A stretch of 64,000 bases of DNA from Branchiostoma lanceolatum (lineage: Eukaryota; Chordata; Leptocardii; Amphioxiformes; Branchiostomatidae). The notes under the pieces were generated by a model. That model ran no database searches. It had not been told where the DNA came from and saw only the letters and a list, made by a program, of their open reading frames with translations. The position numbers and the translations under genes were made by a program. Within the stretch, counting starts at the first letter, position 1. Each line of letters begins with the position of its first letter. Positions 12,001-25,249 of this stretch are shown here, piece by piece. The stretch covers positions 13,696,910 to 13,760,909 of the forward strand of contig NC_089724.1 of assembly GCF_035083965.1 (NCBI RefSeq). The letters are read 5' to 3'.

Positions 12001-15000
12001 GTCTATGGATACCGTACTATTTCGTCGTCTATTATGAAAATTAGATCTTAAGCTTCATTTGCATGATTTTATATCCGTCGATGTTGCTCGCAACAGCTAC
12101 AAAAACCCACTGACTCACTGAGGGGAATAAATCTTTGCCCGATATGCACCATTTATTTGTACATCATAGGTCATCACAATAACCCTAAACAAAAATGCCC
12201 TGCAATAGTCACTACAAAGCCAGGGGTGTGCAATGATGTGGTATTTTCACGTGGATACAGGCTATGTACGGCTGGAGTAGGTGAGTATGACACATAATGT
12301 ATGGCTGTACTTCTCCTAGCCCAAATTTTACACCAACCCGTGGCCTAATTGCTTTTTATCATTCATAAAACACAAAGGATCATGACCTACATGCCTACTC
12401 AGTGAAAATGGCCTAACCTCTGCCCTTCTGCAGTGACACTGCGCACAGTTGTGCATCTAAACTACAGCATTTTAATGTGGACATGATCTGACAACTACGG
12501 CAACTGTTTAAGACACCGGCGCCTGGGATACGACAAGGCGTCCATGTGATGTCATGTTGTTCTATCGACTCGAATGAATCCCCGTTTTCTTGTTTGACCA
12601 AAAGAGGTTGCTATGCAACGCCATACTTGAATCGCATACGCTTAAACGCGCAAAAACTACACAAACCCCACAAGCACAAATCATCCTACTCATCATCTAA
12701 AGGGATACACTTTGCTAAGCCAAGGTCATAATACCCCCCCCCCCACCTCTTTTTGAACTGAAAAAGCGTCCTTTCGCTTTTGCTCGACGGTCGACGGCCA
12801 TTTAGGAAATGTAAGTAATCTAGGGGTACTGTAATAGGGGTGTAAGATCAGACGCCGGGGCAGCAGGGACTGCACGCGCTGCCCGAGATAACAGGGGTTG
12901 ATCTCAGTCTAGACTAAAACCCCTCCTCAGGATTTAGCTGCTGATACGCAGGATGAATTGTAGGACACATCTCCTCGACAAACTGGCCTGTAGGGACCTT
13001 TCAGCGGTGATCCTTTTTACTTTCAGATTTATCTTCAAGCCTTTTAATTTCCGGCAAACTCGTGGCCGACGTTCTCTGCTTTCAAAACAAGCCGTTGGCT
13101 ATATCTTCACAGTCGTTCAGCAACAAATGCAATCAACCGCGAACGTTCGAGTCACAATTATTACCCTCAAGTATAGCTAAAGCGAGAATCTTGCCAGAAA
13201 GTCGCTAACGCTAGGAGGTAACACAGGCCGCCATTGGGTATAATTGGACGCTGGAACGATTTAAGATACAGAATATATTTCATACGCACGTCGAATTGTT
13301 CAGAACGTAATCACACAACATTTTCATGGAGCCCTACCGTTGCTTCTACTGAGTTATTTTGAGCCAGGTGTGCCAAGGGTGAGAATTAAAACTCAACTGC
13401 GCACGTAACGTTAGGAAGGAATGCACTTTTAACGCAAGACACGGGCGTTAATTCCATCAAGTGCGGATCGGAGTCAAATCCGACAAAATCATCAGAATGC
13501 GACAGTGTGCGACAAGCTTCCGTTAAGTACCGACAAGGTCACCTTGTATTGTACCACATGTTACATCTCTGCTCCGGGATATGTTGCACACTACATGTAC
13601 ATGTCTGTACCCATCGACACAGGCCTTTTGTTTGTATTTTAGTGTTGAAGCGTTTGGGAAGGGCGTTCAAGGTGGTACGTGGCCGGGATTCTAATGTTTG
13701 TTACAAAACAGCTCATCATACCTTTGAGAAAATCAGCATGAAAATGAACGCAATCTAAAGCTCCATAAGCTACTGCCCTAGAGGGCTATCCTAGCGAGTC
13801 GGCAGTTCTGGTTTGCCAAAAGTCAGTGTACAGGAAGCTTTGAAGCAGGTTCTGAAATTGAAAACTTTGACGTTCCCATCAAACAGTTAGATAGGTTTAT
13901 GAGATATGGGAGAAACTGTCCATCTGGAACGAGAAGGGCAACAGGAATGGGCGCGAGGTTAAGCGAGAGGCAATAGTTTCGGGAACTTCATGAAAATGAC
14001 TCGCACTCCCTGATGTACCTGCCAACTCTGATTCCTTTCATCCTTCTCACACTTCCGGCCAGTACAACGTCACATGAAGAACTTTATTGCGCGACTATTG
14101 TAGCAGGTACAAAGTATGGCAACAACAGTAAACATAGAACAAGACATAAGTATGGGATAAAACTATTCACTACAACAAAATGACTATCTTAGGTTTTATA
14201 TGATTCAAGTTGGGCTAATTTTGAGTATCATTATTTTTTCTAATAGCAAAACAATCTTTTATATATTTGCCTATTTTAACACTGTATGAGCTGTTGCATT
14301 CAAATATATAGTAAAATCTATCTTTGGCATTGAGTGTCTTAAGATCTGAAATACTTGAATTGAGAGAGGTGAATAACTCATCGCGTAGAGCATCATATTT
14401 AGTGCATTCCATGATGAAGTGAAACTCATCTTCAATTCGATTTGGACAGAATGAGCAAAACCTTTGGTCGGGAGCTACATTAAGATATCTACCTGTGTCT
14501 ATATTCAATCTATGGCTACTAATTATGTTTCGCCAACGAAACATATTGTTTTTGTAAGGTTTCTTCTTCTTCTTCTCCTTCTTCTTCTTCTCCTGTCAAA
14601 CCTTCAAATCGCTTCTTCTCGGTCGTCCGTCGACCAAATTAGCTGAAATTTGGTATGCAGGTAGAGTACGTGTATACCCCTAGACCCTTGTAAGATTTTT
14701 TTGATATAAGTTTTTAAAATGATTTTATGGAGGTTTTTTGGTCATTTGCAGACAAAAGTCGCACATGATGGCCTCCAGTGCCGTGGTGTTGAAACCTGAG
14801 GACCTGAAATTTGGTTTAGTTGTGCATTGGATATTTACCCAAAGGACCCCATTATTTTTTTTGGCATACACTACTTCAAAATGATTTATTTTGCAATTTT
14901 TTGATGCAATTTTTGGTTATTTTCTGTCAGGGCCAGCAAGAACTAGGTCATACTGTAACATAAGCCCTCCTACACTTCCCATGTCTGGGACTTAAAACCA

Positions 15001-18000
15001 AGCAGATGTCAGGGGGTACCTCTACTAATGGTATTACAGAAAGTTATATGTACCTTATGTTACATGGTACGGATGTTATATTTGAGATGTAGGTACCTAT
15101 AGGAAAGGTGACTACACCTGACAATCACTTATGCTAATGAGGACCTAATTCGCATAATGTATGCATAAAGTTGTATGTCCCTTACCGTAAATGCTGCGGA
15201 TGTCATCTTTGAGATGTAGGTACCTTTAGGAAAGGCGAACACACCAGGCCATAAATTATGCTAATGAGGACCCAATTTGCATAATCAATGCATGAAGTTG
15301 TATGTCCCTTACCGTAAAAGCTGCGGATGTCATCTTTGAGATGTAGGTACCTTTAGGAAAGGCGAACACACCTGGCCATAAATTATGCTAATGAGGACCT
15401 CATTTCCATGATTTATGCTTAAACTTGTAATTCCCTTACCGGAAAAGCTGCAGATGTCAGATTTGACATGTACGTACCGTTAGCAAAGGTGATCACACCT
15501 GGTCATGAATTATGCTAATGATGACCTCATTTGCATAATTCATGCATAAACTTGTATTTCCCTTACCGTGACAGCTGCGGATGTCATCTTTAAGATGTAG
15601 GTACCATTAGGAAAGGTGAATGCACCTGGCCAAAAATTATGCTAATGAGGACCTCATTTGCATAATTTATGCTGAAACTTGTATTTCCCTTACCGTACAA
15701 GCTGCAGATGTCATATTTGAGATGTAGGTAGCTTTAGGAAAGGTGCACACGCCTGGCCATGACATATGCTAATGGGGACCTCACTTGCATAATTTATGCA
15801 TGATGTTGTATTCCCCTTACTGTACAAGCTGTGGATGTCATCTTGTACATGTAGGTACATGTAGGAAAGGTGAAAGCACCTGGACATAACTTATGCTCAT
15901 GAGGACCTCATTTGCATAAATTATGCAGAAACTTGGATTTGCCCAGGAGTTATTTTGGGACAGCCCACTTCTTGCATGAGGAGTATGGGCGAAACATCCT
16001 GAATTTGCTCTTAAAGCAAATGACGGCCAGTCTAGTTCTTAACTGTGTTGTTGCTTTGCGGATTTCAACATTATTCACATCATGAAGATATTTTTCTTGT
16101 AGATAATGATTTTTGGATTTGTGAAGAAGGGACAATTTTGAATTATTGCTGACACAACAGAACCACTCTTGTACACGTTGCTCACAAACTCTGCAAGGAA
16201 ATCGAAAGACACGTTTATACAGCCAGTAGTCACTATATAAGCTCTCTAATTATCCGGTTGACTGATGACAATGACATTTTCATGCACCCAATGCAGTGTC
16301 AGCAACTGTTCGTGTATATGCTGTGATATTTCATTTTTCTTGCATGACATAGTTTGTTATTATACTACACAGCGACGCCAGTAAGATCCTCTCATTAGGA
16401 GCAAACTGTATTTCAAGCTTAAAGAGTTACAGGAAAGACCAACGGCATTATGGTAAATCCGAGGTCAATAAGACATGTAGTTTTAGGACAAACTTAATCA
16501 ACGAACGATTATAGGTTGAAATGTTAGCTAAAGTTAAAATCCTCCCACACCATAAGGTGTATAGGGCGGAGCCCAACTCCGTTTCGTATCCCTGGGCCAC
16601 ACTGGGGTGCAACACTGCAGCAGGGTGCTAGTCCACCGGCAGTGGAGTGTGTTTAATTAACTTCCATACTGTTTCAGAAGTATGTACCATTTTTATGAAG
16701 TCTTTGGTATGACTTGGTGCGCCTCTTATCCAGACGTGGCCTACCAGGGTGCGAACTCGGGCCTTCTGGCTCCTCATAATTTGAACCAGATGTGGTAAGA
16801 AACAGAGGCGCAGACCACTACAGCACAGGGACACATCCATAGGTTGAAATGTGCCTGTCATAATTTATGAAACATATCAAACATATTACCAACTTTAGTA
16901 ACCTGTGTAACTACCTTCTTTATTATTTTTGAGAGATATGGTATGTGAGGCAGGTGTGGTTAAATGGCAGAAACCTACACAGGACATTTGTGTACAGAAA
17001 GTCCAAAAAGAAACAAGCCTTAGGACAAACCTGCAAAATGTGTTAGCCTGAACATTTTACATGACTACATTCGTCACGTCGTTACATCGGCATCACGGTG
17101 CCTAAGATCGCATGTACCTTTACTTACACGTACTTAGAGTTCTACTGCCCGTTCGGGGAAAGCTGACTTATCTTTAGATGCGCCTGTGGTTCATAGCTAC
17201 CTGTTCCAGACGGCCTGTAGGCATGCTCAGAAGCAACATTACTTCTCAGCTGGGAAAGGCACCGATGCTCACTCATTTTTCTTCTCAAATGATTGATGTC
17301 CCCTTTTCATACTCATACTGCAGACCCCAAATTTAATGCGAGAGGGTGGAAAAACATGATTTGACATGAATTGACAGCTAAATTTTCAAAATATAGACAC
17401 CATAAACTTCGTAACACGAATTGAAGCGAAAAAACATGCATGGTATCACAGCCAACAAGTCTTTTATTCCAATATTCAACAAGTTCACAAAGTGACCCTT
17501 ACCAAGTTAGCAACTACACTCATGACATTGGTGCCACTTTTACAACTATCTAACTAGTATCACTTCTACAACTACAGTCATGACCACCTCTCTAGTGTCA
17601 CCTCCACAAGTACAACCAAGGCACGACATATTTTCCCATTTTGGTACTTTTCCATCATGTAGACCATCTCTGGAGGGAGAAATATTTCTTCTTCTTTTTT
17701 TCCAAAATAAGGCGAAAATCTATCAGTCGCGCTGATGTCATCCATAAAATTTACTTGCTGTGGCCTTAAGTACAAATCCTATTGTCGGCATCCAAGCCGT
17801 ATCGGCTTCATGGTACAGCACTTCCGTTTTTGATATCCCATGTTCAGGACATGCTATGCTACACACGTAATCTTCGGATCATCTCAGACTCATTTCTGGG
17901 TACTAAACTTCGTTATGGCTGTTCCTCCGTGAAGACCTTTTGAACAGCAGGCGACTAGACGTGATTTCTCGAGACTCCTCGCGAGAGTAGGCGGGCCGCG

Positions 18001-20735
18001 TAAGGCCGTCCTGTGGGGATCGTTCCTGTTGCACAACGCCAACTTACACGTTCGACGTCGTTTTGTTCATGCAAATCACCCTGATTCTGACTCAGTCTTC
18101 CATGAAAGAATACATCGCCAAAGAATTTGTTGCAAGTACATCAGGGCTTGGATTCACCAGAATGGAAAAATCGTGTATGTGTGTGCTGACTGCTTGATAA
18201 TTCCTGGTAGGGGTGGTAGCTAGTATTATCATTTATTAGTACATGTAGCACCATGGCTACCTCTGCTGAATTACTTGTACTAAACAATTTATTTAGGCGT
18301 GGAATTGATTGTTTGTGGGCAGAGCCTGAGCTTTTCCTGAGTCTCATGTGTGTATTTTCGGTGTAATAAATAGATAGATACAGCAAGTGAATAGAGTGGG
18401 GTTTCCACATGGTGTTCGTTTGTTTTCAGTCTAAAAGCGAGGTGCTCTATAAGGTTTGGGGAATAGATTTTTATTCACTTGTCTCCACCTGGAATCAAGC
18501 AAAAAGTGACAAAGGCCTCTTCTACTGGCCTATCCCTATCATCAGCAGTGCTGCAGCACTCACAAGGCTGACGAGATTCAAAACACGGATCTTCATTTAT
18601 TCGCTGACTGACATTATCTGGCAGGGAAATCCTCATCGCAAGCCAACTGGCAACGGGGGAAATCTAGTTCAGTCAGGAGAGTGAGTTTGATGCTTTTACA
18701 CGTCCCCAAACCACCTCGTCTGTCGCCTACCTTTGTTGGGGGAATTACCTGTAACTGCATTCAATGACACGTCCATCCAGTTGGAACCACGCTATCTTCT
18801 GTAGCTGCTGCGGTGGCGTTTCAAAGCGAGCCGTGGGTATTTTCGTACGTACTAAAGCGGGTATCTCACCGGACTGCGTCAAATTGCGCAAGGCATTCGC
18901 AACTCGTTCGCAATTTTAGGTGACAGATTTGAGCCACTGTACGAACGCCTGGGGCAATTTGGCGCTGTCCAGTGAGATATACCCGCTTAAGGGAATCTCC
19001 CCAAAACAATCGCTGTTCATCGCATGTAGATTTGTCATTTCCTACGCATGTACAGTAGGAGCCGGTATATTTTGTGGACAGCACTGATGTCTTTAAACGC
19101 GATGTACATCGCTTTTTTCCTTTGCTAGTTTCAAACAACCAATCACTACACATCAGACTTAATATAAACATGGTTCAGCGATTGAAACATCCAGACCTAA
19201 AGACCTGTTGCTTCCTAGTGTTGACTAGTGCCATGTAAAGAGCAGGTAGGTTGTTTGTATGAGTTATTGCCAAAAGTAGCTGACAGGAATCAACCCGATG
19301 AAACAGTACTTCAGTGGAAGACATTTGACTCCCCGTGTGATTATTTGATTTGAATTATTTCAATAATGATAAGCGCTAGCTACTTTGAATATCTGACTTT
19401 TGTGGGTTAACTCCCTTCTCCTCGTCCTTTTTTTATACTAGTATCATAGTTTATCATGTCTCCCAAAATAGAGCCCAAGCATTACCCATCGTTCTTTTAA
19501 AACAATTTTCTCTTCTTGTTTGATGATACGCAAACTGCGTGCATGTACGTTTAGGGAAACTTAAAAAAATTAAACCAATAAATAGTCATACCTTTCTCCA
19601 CATAAATATTGGCACTGCGTTGATGATAACGTAAGACTTCAATGCCGACAATGTGATAAAATCATCTTGAGCCATTTTTCACCACACAGACCAGTTTTAT
19701 GGCCTGTTGATGTAGATATAAAAGAAAAGCATCAATCGCTCTTTTTCCTTCAGCTCTTAAGAAATACTTCGGCGGCTTCTGTTGATACACCAAGATTGTC
19801 TACAACAGTAAAGCAGAAGCGTTTCTGTTTCCTTGACCGGTAGTTTACATCGTCATTTACGCACATAAGTATTCCGTCGGCAGCACGCTTGATTTAAGTC
19901 CAGAATGCGTGTATGATCTAATAAACCATGCCCTGTTACAGCATATCCCTGATGCGTTACTCTGAGTGCATGAGGTAATATTGAATCACCAAAATACAGG
20001 AGGAACTGCGCTCACAGGACTTTGTAGACAAGAAAGTGATGTAATTGCGTCTTTTTCAGAAATGGTACGCGGTAGTAAAAACCACTTACACTGCAGATTT
20101 CTCTCGATGTACAGTACCTTTCGTCGGACAAAGAACACATCGCGTATTCATCTGCATGCCACCTCAATCTATATGGATGTAAATATAGGCTCGGTGTTCG
20201 GGAAAAAAGCTTTTAAAATTTGCTAAGCATTGGAATGTCAGCCCAGAACTGTAGAGGCAGAGAAGAATGGGAGCATTGCGGGCTGAATACATGTACCTAG
20301 TTATACCGAGCAAGAGCTTTCTCCTTACCTCCTCAGCTCGTTTAGGACGTTTATGGCTGTGTGTAAAGAGACTTGATGGCCGTTTTCATGCATGCAAACA
20401 ACCCGAGTCAGCCCACTGCTGACGATATACACATACAGAAATACAAGAAACATCAACCTGACGTCCTAAGGATGTTTGTAGGTTTGTACCCTTTCGCTGT
20501 GCTGTGTTTTCACACTTTCGCTAACCGAGAACACAACACTACTAACGAGTGGCAAGCATAACGCGTGCGATATCATGGGTTGATTTTACGAGCTAGTCCA
20601 CTCACCCACGACTGCGAGGTACGACCCTATAGCCACGTCCTCTCCCCACGTCAGCCGGGACCTGTAGTCTTCCTCCGACGAGTTCGACTTCACAGTCGTG
20701 GGCGACGCCGTGGACAGGTTCATCCTGTGTGTCAT
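6092..20735 (-). CDS. Opsin-family G-protein-coupled receptor lacking the retinal Schiff-base lysine (5 coding exons)
   Basis: Joined exons are 20735-20606, 9943-9804, 7441-7291, 6991-6657 and 6484-6092, 382 codons plus TGA. Every junction has GT/AG and matching phase (1,0,1,0). TM1 is split by the first intron (DVAIGSYLAVV then GLLAIAGNSFVLAVW). Visible features: N-glycosylation motifs at N6 and N18; GN in TM1; NLAVVDLL in TM2; TM3 disulfide Cys106 followed by QGY, so the vertebrate counterion site is Tyr109; GWGAYSTEPSHITCGLD in loop 2, with Glu177 at bovine position 181 and Cys183 at 187; WTPY in TM6; VYNPIIY in TM7; and a basic tail. Odd points: the Lys296 position is Arg296 (FVRTAGVYNP), and the (D/E)RY motif is ALARY (Ala130). 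Opsin genes are known to need that lysine for retinal binding, so this protein probably does not form a normal photopigment. Subfamily is uncertain; the Tyr113/Glu181 pattern fits a non-vertebrate-visual opsin. The start is the first in-frame ATG at 20735; ATG 20723 is the alternative. Confidence 0.9.
14215..14544 (-). mobile_element. LINE fragment encoding the zinc-binding tail of a reverse transcriptase
   Basis: A 109-codon minus-strand frame contains CSFCPNRIEDEFHFIMECTKYDALRDEL, in the pattern CxxCxnHFxxxC. This is the zinc-binding region found C-terminal to many non-LTR reverse transcriptases. The catalytic domain is missing, so it is a 5'-truncated relic in intron 1 of the opsin-like gene. 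Just upstream on its 5' side is a CTT-rich tract (14556-14595). Confidence 0.7.
15037..15946. repeat. 127-bp tandem array, about 7 units
   Basis: The landmark ATGCTNATG falls at 15131, 15258, 15385, 15512, 15639, 15766 and 15893, exactly 127 bp apart each time. Each unit carries a near-palindrome TTATGCTAATGAGG-a-CCTCATTTGCATAA containing an octamer-like ATTTGCAT. The other conserved blocks are gatgtaggtacc and cttaccgt. It lies inside intron 1 of the opsin-like gene. Confidence 0.93.
18855..18988. mobile_element. 134-bp MITE-like inverted repeat
   Basis: Starts aagcgggtatctcaccggac and ends gtccagtgagatatacccgctt; the ends pair with one bulge. It lies in intron 1 of the opsin-like gene. Confidence 0.8.
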
Positions 20736-20899
20736 ATCTGTACACCCGTTGCCTTCGAACGGTGAAGTCTTTTTTGGCACAGAGTCCCTCCTTGAGGGAG
20801 CTTGCAGTGCCAATGGGACATTGATGTTCTGCCGCTGCCCGTGCTCCCGTGTGTGCCAGACTGAAGCTGGCTGCAGCTGAGCGTTGTTGGCTGATGCTG

Positions 20900-23800
20900 C
20901 CGGCTTATGTCTGCCAGGAGCACCAATCAGCGCTGGCCGCCTGATGACATCAGACCCCTTCCGTCAGCATCGGCTGAAGATGAAAAGGTGTACAATTGTG
21001 ATATCCTGTCGGAAGAGCGCGCGCGTGGCGTGGCGTGGGCTGGCTAACATTGTCCTGTAAGTGCCCATCTTCCGGAGACGTCACAACAAATTCTGAGGAT
21101 GGTACTGGCTGCCGTCATTTCCGCTAGCAAACAATAATTGATGTCAAGTTGTCAACCTTAATCTATGTCTGTGTCACACTTAGAATTCCACTGAAGAAAA
21201 GAAAAACACTTTGAAAGTATGCTAGTGAGCACGTCCAAAAGTTGATAGCGGAGAAGCTGACAACATTTTGATCTGAAGCGTGCACGGTTTATTTACGCAT
21301 ATCAGGGGCAAACTAACCTGTTGGTGGTACCGTAAGACCAACTTTCGTGTGTAAGGTATCTATTTGTGGGCTAGTTTCTACAGAAGTGAAGGATTGGTAT
21401 ATATAAAGAACATACGGCTTATATACCCTAAGACGTGAGACGATATCGAGCGATCCTTCACTGTCAGTACCGGCGGACAGGTCCCATCTTACGCGCAGGA
21501 TATGGACAGCGTCACTCGGCGCATCGCTGCCGTCACGTAAAAGCTAACACTTTGATAATTATGAATTGATTTCACACCGTCCAGTTGCAAATCCGCTAAT
21601 CCATGTGCGCTGTAAGCGGGTTATCCCCGGGTGATCCCAAGCGTTATGGAACAGGTTAGGAACCAACTCACGTACGACTTTCGCGGCTGACTACCTGAGA
21701 AAATACCTTTACAAACATTCGACAGAGACAAACTCTTCTCATTTGAGAGAAAATGTGTTTTTCCGCTTTTTATAGTCATTGTAACAGCAATTTCAGACTA
21801 AGGAAGTGCCTCTAATTAGCGTTAGCTGTAATATGTAAAGTCACAAGTCACATAAATTTGGTAAGGTTTAACATGTGATGAACATTTAACCAGTCAGCCA
21901 CAGTGTACATAGCGCAAAAGGAATTGAACGTCTGAAACTGGAAAATATCTTCGTAAACCCTTGAAAAAATTTTCCTGTATCGTTGAAAATATGCGTTTTC
22001 CTATCCTTGTAACAACAGGTGTCATAGCACTACCTGCAATCAATAGCGATCCTTGTAACTGAAGTAGGAGTCAGACTCGCATTTCCTGTCACCAACAAGT
22101 GCTCAGTGACCAGACATGGCGTAGATTAAGGTATCATCATTCTGTGTCTGTGTCACAGATGGAATCCTCGCAGGGATGTGGATGTCTCAGACCAGCGTAC
22201 GTTGATGTGATGGGACGACAGGGACACGGTGGGACACAAATGCCTGGATGGATTGTCTTCATACTTGGTATGTGGGTAGGACTTCTTGAGACCTCAATAT
22301 GAGTCGATTTGGAATTGGGGGGGGGCTCTAGCGACTTGCTATATTACTGCAGTGGAACTTCCGCTTTTCCTATCTCACGCCATGGTCATGATACCACTAG
22401 TAGTGTCAGATAGCTCAAAAATGTTATTGAAAACTATATAATATGTTCCTCGAAGAGCGTCAAGACCAATGCAGTGCTCAGCAGAACACATAACGCAAGA
22501 CTACGACTCGAAAAGGTAAACATCATTTGGCGAAGGTATGAGGTCGTGGAACTCTAGTTGAGAGCAAGGAGTTGAGAGTGTGGCAGCATACGGTAATTTA
22601 TTATCTCATTTATCTTATCTATTACTTAGTACCCGGTACATAGCCCAGAGTACCTGTGTCCAGAAAAGCGTCACAAACACATTGGTATATAAAAGTCAGG
22701 CGTAACGTTCCCAGAATACACTACTTATAAGGTTTCATCAGAGCCTTCACATGAAAATTGCCTTCTCCGAAGGAAAACAGCACGTCTCCGCCATCTAGTA
22801 CCACATGTCTTCGCGACTACCGGCGGGGATATTGCTGGCAGAACATCAATGATTTACGAGTTGCGGTCTTTGTCTTATATATAATCAAGTTTTACGTTTA
22901 CGCCTCGTGCACAAATGGGGTAGTTGTTCAACCACTTTAGAATAACAAGCCCATGGTTTTACTTCAGTGTTTACTAGTAGTACGCAGGGTTTTCTGCAAA
23001 TGAGAGTTGTTTCACATCTACATTTGTATGGACCATGGCTCATTGTGGTGGCAGCTGAGGTTTCTCACTACAACTTACAGGTGCTTTACATCTGCATTTT
23101 ATCACGTTCCATTGCCAAGATCAGGCAGCATGTCAAATCCTAACCACAGTAGGTGTTTGTTCAAGACAAATGTTCCGACTCGATCGGCTACCTTTAAGTA
23201 TCTGTCGCTGCTGAGACAATATTGATGAAACGTCTACTAGGGAAAGTATCAAGAAAGAAGCAGGTTGACGAGTATTTTCTGGCTTTATGTCTGATTTCTG
23301 GAGATTTAGTGTTGAAACCGTTAATAGACTTAATTTCCTTCAATATGTCAACCTGGAAGTTAGTACACGTATATTCTTGCTTGGTGAAATCATCGCAGTA
23401 TGATGTTGATCTGAACGTAGCATGCTAAATACACCCTTGAAGGTGAAGGTCAGCAGGAGGTAAGCGAACATCGTACGAAGCATCGCGCTGTGTGATGTGA
23501 TATGTTATGTTATGTTATGTTATACAACGGTCTAGTGGCAGGAATAATGTGCCTAATGACCACAATAAGTACAACAAAGGTATCATTTTCACGGTTTGGT
23601 GTGCCGGGTGTATTTATCAGCTTACGAACAAGATACAATTTCACGCCACAGTTTCATAACTGAACTGCAACATGATCACCTCTGGCGCTTCTCGTGTAGA
23701 AATACGGCAATGTGGTTAGAATGATGTATGGACATAACTGCACAAACCATTCTGGAATGACAAAGGACGAAGTTGTTTTGTTTCTTCTGCTTTCTGCTGC

Positions 23801-23900
23801 CACCTGTGCATGGTTTTCATATGTAATTCAGAACAACAAATACAAAACTGAGCGTCGCGATGTCATGCGATATCATACATGTACGTTTATGGCAGGTTCG
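20900..23900. other. Upstream of the opsin-like gene: no gene seen
   Basis: Likely holds the opsin promoter, but no TATA box or known site can be assigned. Contains a relic of the 230-960 repeat (22290-22430) and a (TTATG)n tract at 23503-23523. Confidence 0.5.
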
Positions 23901-23908
23901 TTATACCC

Positions 23909-24162
23909 CGAATCCACAAAGGACGGCGCTCTCGCCGTACGCTCTCTGCGACCTCAAATTAACAAAGCGCTCAACGGATTTCAAAGATAAAGAAAATAAT
24001 CTTTTTACGATTTGTGGGTTTTATTAGATGTCTTTTCAGCCATACTTTTACATTTGTGTTATATTCCAATTGTGAAATCAAGGATTATATCTAGAGACAA
24101 ATTCGATTTAAGTCGCAGCGAGAGCGATGCAAGAGCGCCGTCTAGTGGGATGGGGGCCTCAG
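23909..24162. mobile_element. MITE family 1, copy 2 (reverse orientation)
   Basis: The interior reads in reverse (ttttcagccatacttttacattt) between ggacggcgctctcgccg and gcgccgtctagtgggatggggg. Confidence 0.75.
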
Positions 24163-25000
24163 CTGGACTAGGGATGGCGCCGAGGGCAGGAAGACATGTC
24201 GACATTTTGCCGCAAATTTTGTCTACGTCTGATTATTCAAAATGGAACCTCCGCTGTGATTACAAGGTGACCTTGATGCGATAAGGCCTATGTTTTCCGA
24301 AATAAGTGCGCTTTACTATTTATTTAATTAGATAGAACTGCATGTTTTACTAAGAGTAATGCAATGGCGCATTGATGCATATTTAGAGAAATTCGGCTTT
24401 CGTCAGCACATCTCTAAACACGCCTTGTTTCCGGGATACGCAAGAGGTCATTACAACCGTAAACGCTTAACTCCTCGGTGAGAAAGCGTGGGTTAACAAG
24501 AAAATCTTGTCAATTATGTATCCTTTGCCTTGTTTCTAATTGTCTGGACTACTTTTCAAGAAATTGTAGAGTGCCCGAACTATTATGCCTCAGCATGCGC
24601 ACAGCTTGCCGTGCTGGGCAGCGATCCCCTTATCAGGGCTTGACAGACATGCATATCAAATAAAAATCTAAACAGAACGGTACAAATCATATTCTGACAC
24701 GACAATCAACAGAAGTGGAAGATCCTACGGTACGACTTTGCTTCTGATCCATTCTGATCATGTACTTTATCTATGAACGCCCCTCCAAATTATTCTAATA
24801 CAGGGGTCAGGTAACGTTAATGGCTTTATACGTGCTTTTTAAATGATGGCTGTTGTTTTATGTGGAACACTAATTACTATTGTAGTCGATGACGATACAT
24901 ATTGTTCCACAGCAATCCGTAGTTATAAAGTAAATGTGCCGTAACCTATGTTCGTCGTATGTAAGACATGTGCCTAATACCAGCTGTCGCCATTTCATGC

Positions 25001-25242
25001 GACTTCTTCGGCCGCAAACTTTGCCTAAACCAAAAATGCTGAATGTGCGCACAAGTTCGAAAAGAATCGGAGGGATGCCTTCGCAATCCCGACAAGAGCG
25101 GGTAATTGCAGGTCGGTTTATCTGACAGCACGCTGTTTTTGTTCATCCATGATACATAACCCTCTGTGTTGGCAGACAGTGAGCTATGTATTAATTACTA
25201 AGGTTGAGAGAATTAACGATCAGAAAAAAGGAGCGGATAGAG
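25001..25242. repeat. Dispersed duplicate, copy 1 (partner 28671-28910)
   Basis: Shares gacttcttcgg.cgcaaactttgc, ataaccctctgtgttggc and aaaaaaggagcggatagaga with 28671-28910, about 240 bp in the same orientation. Confidence 0.85.
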
Positions 25243-25249
25243 ACGATTT

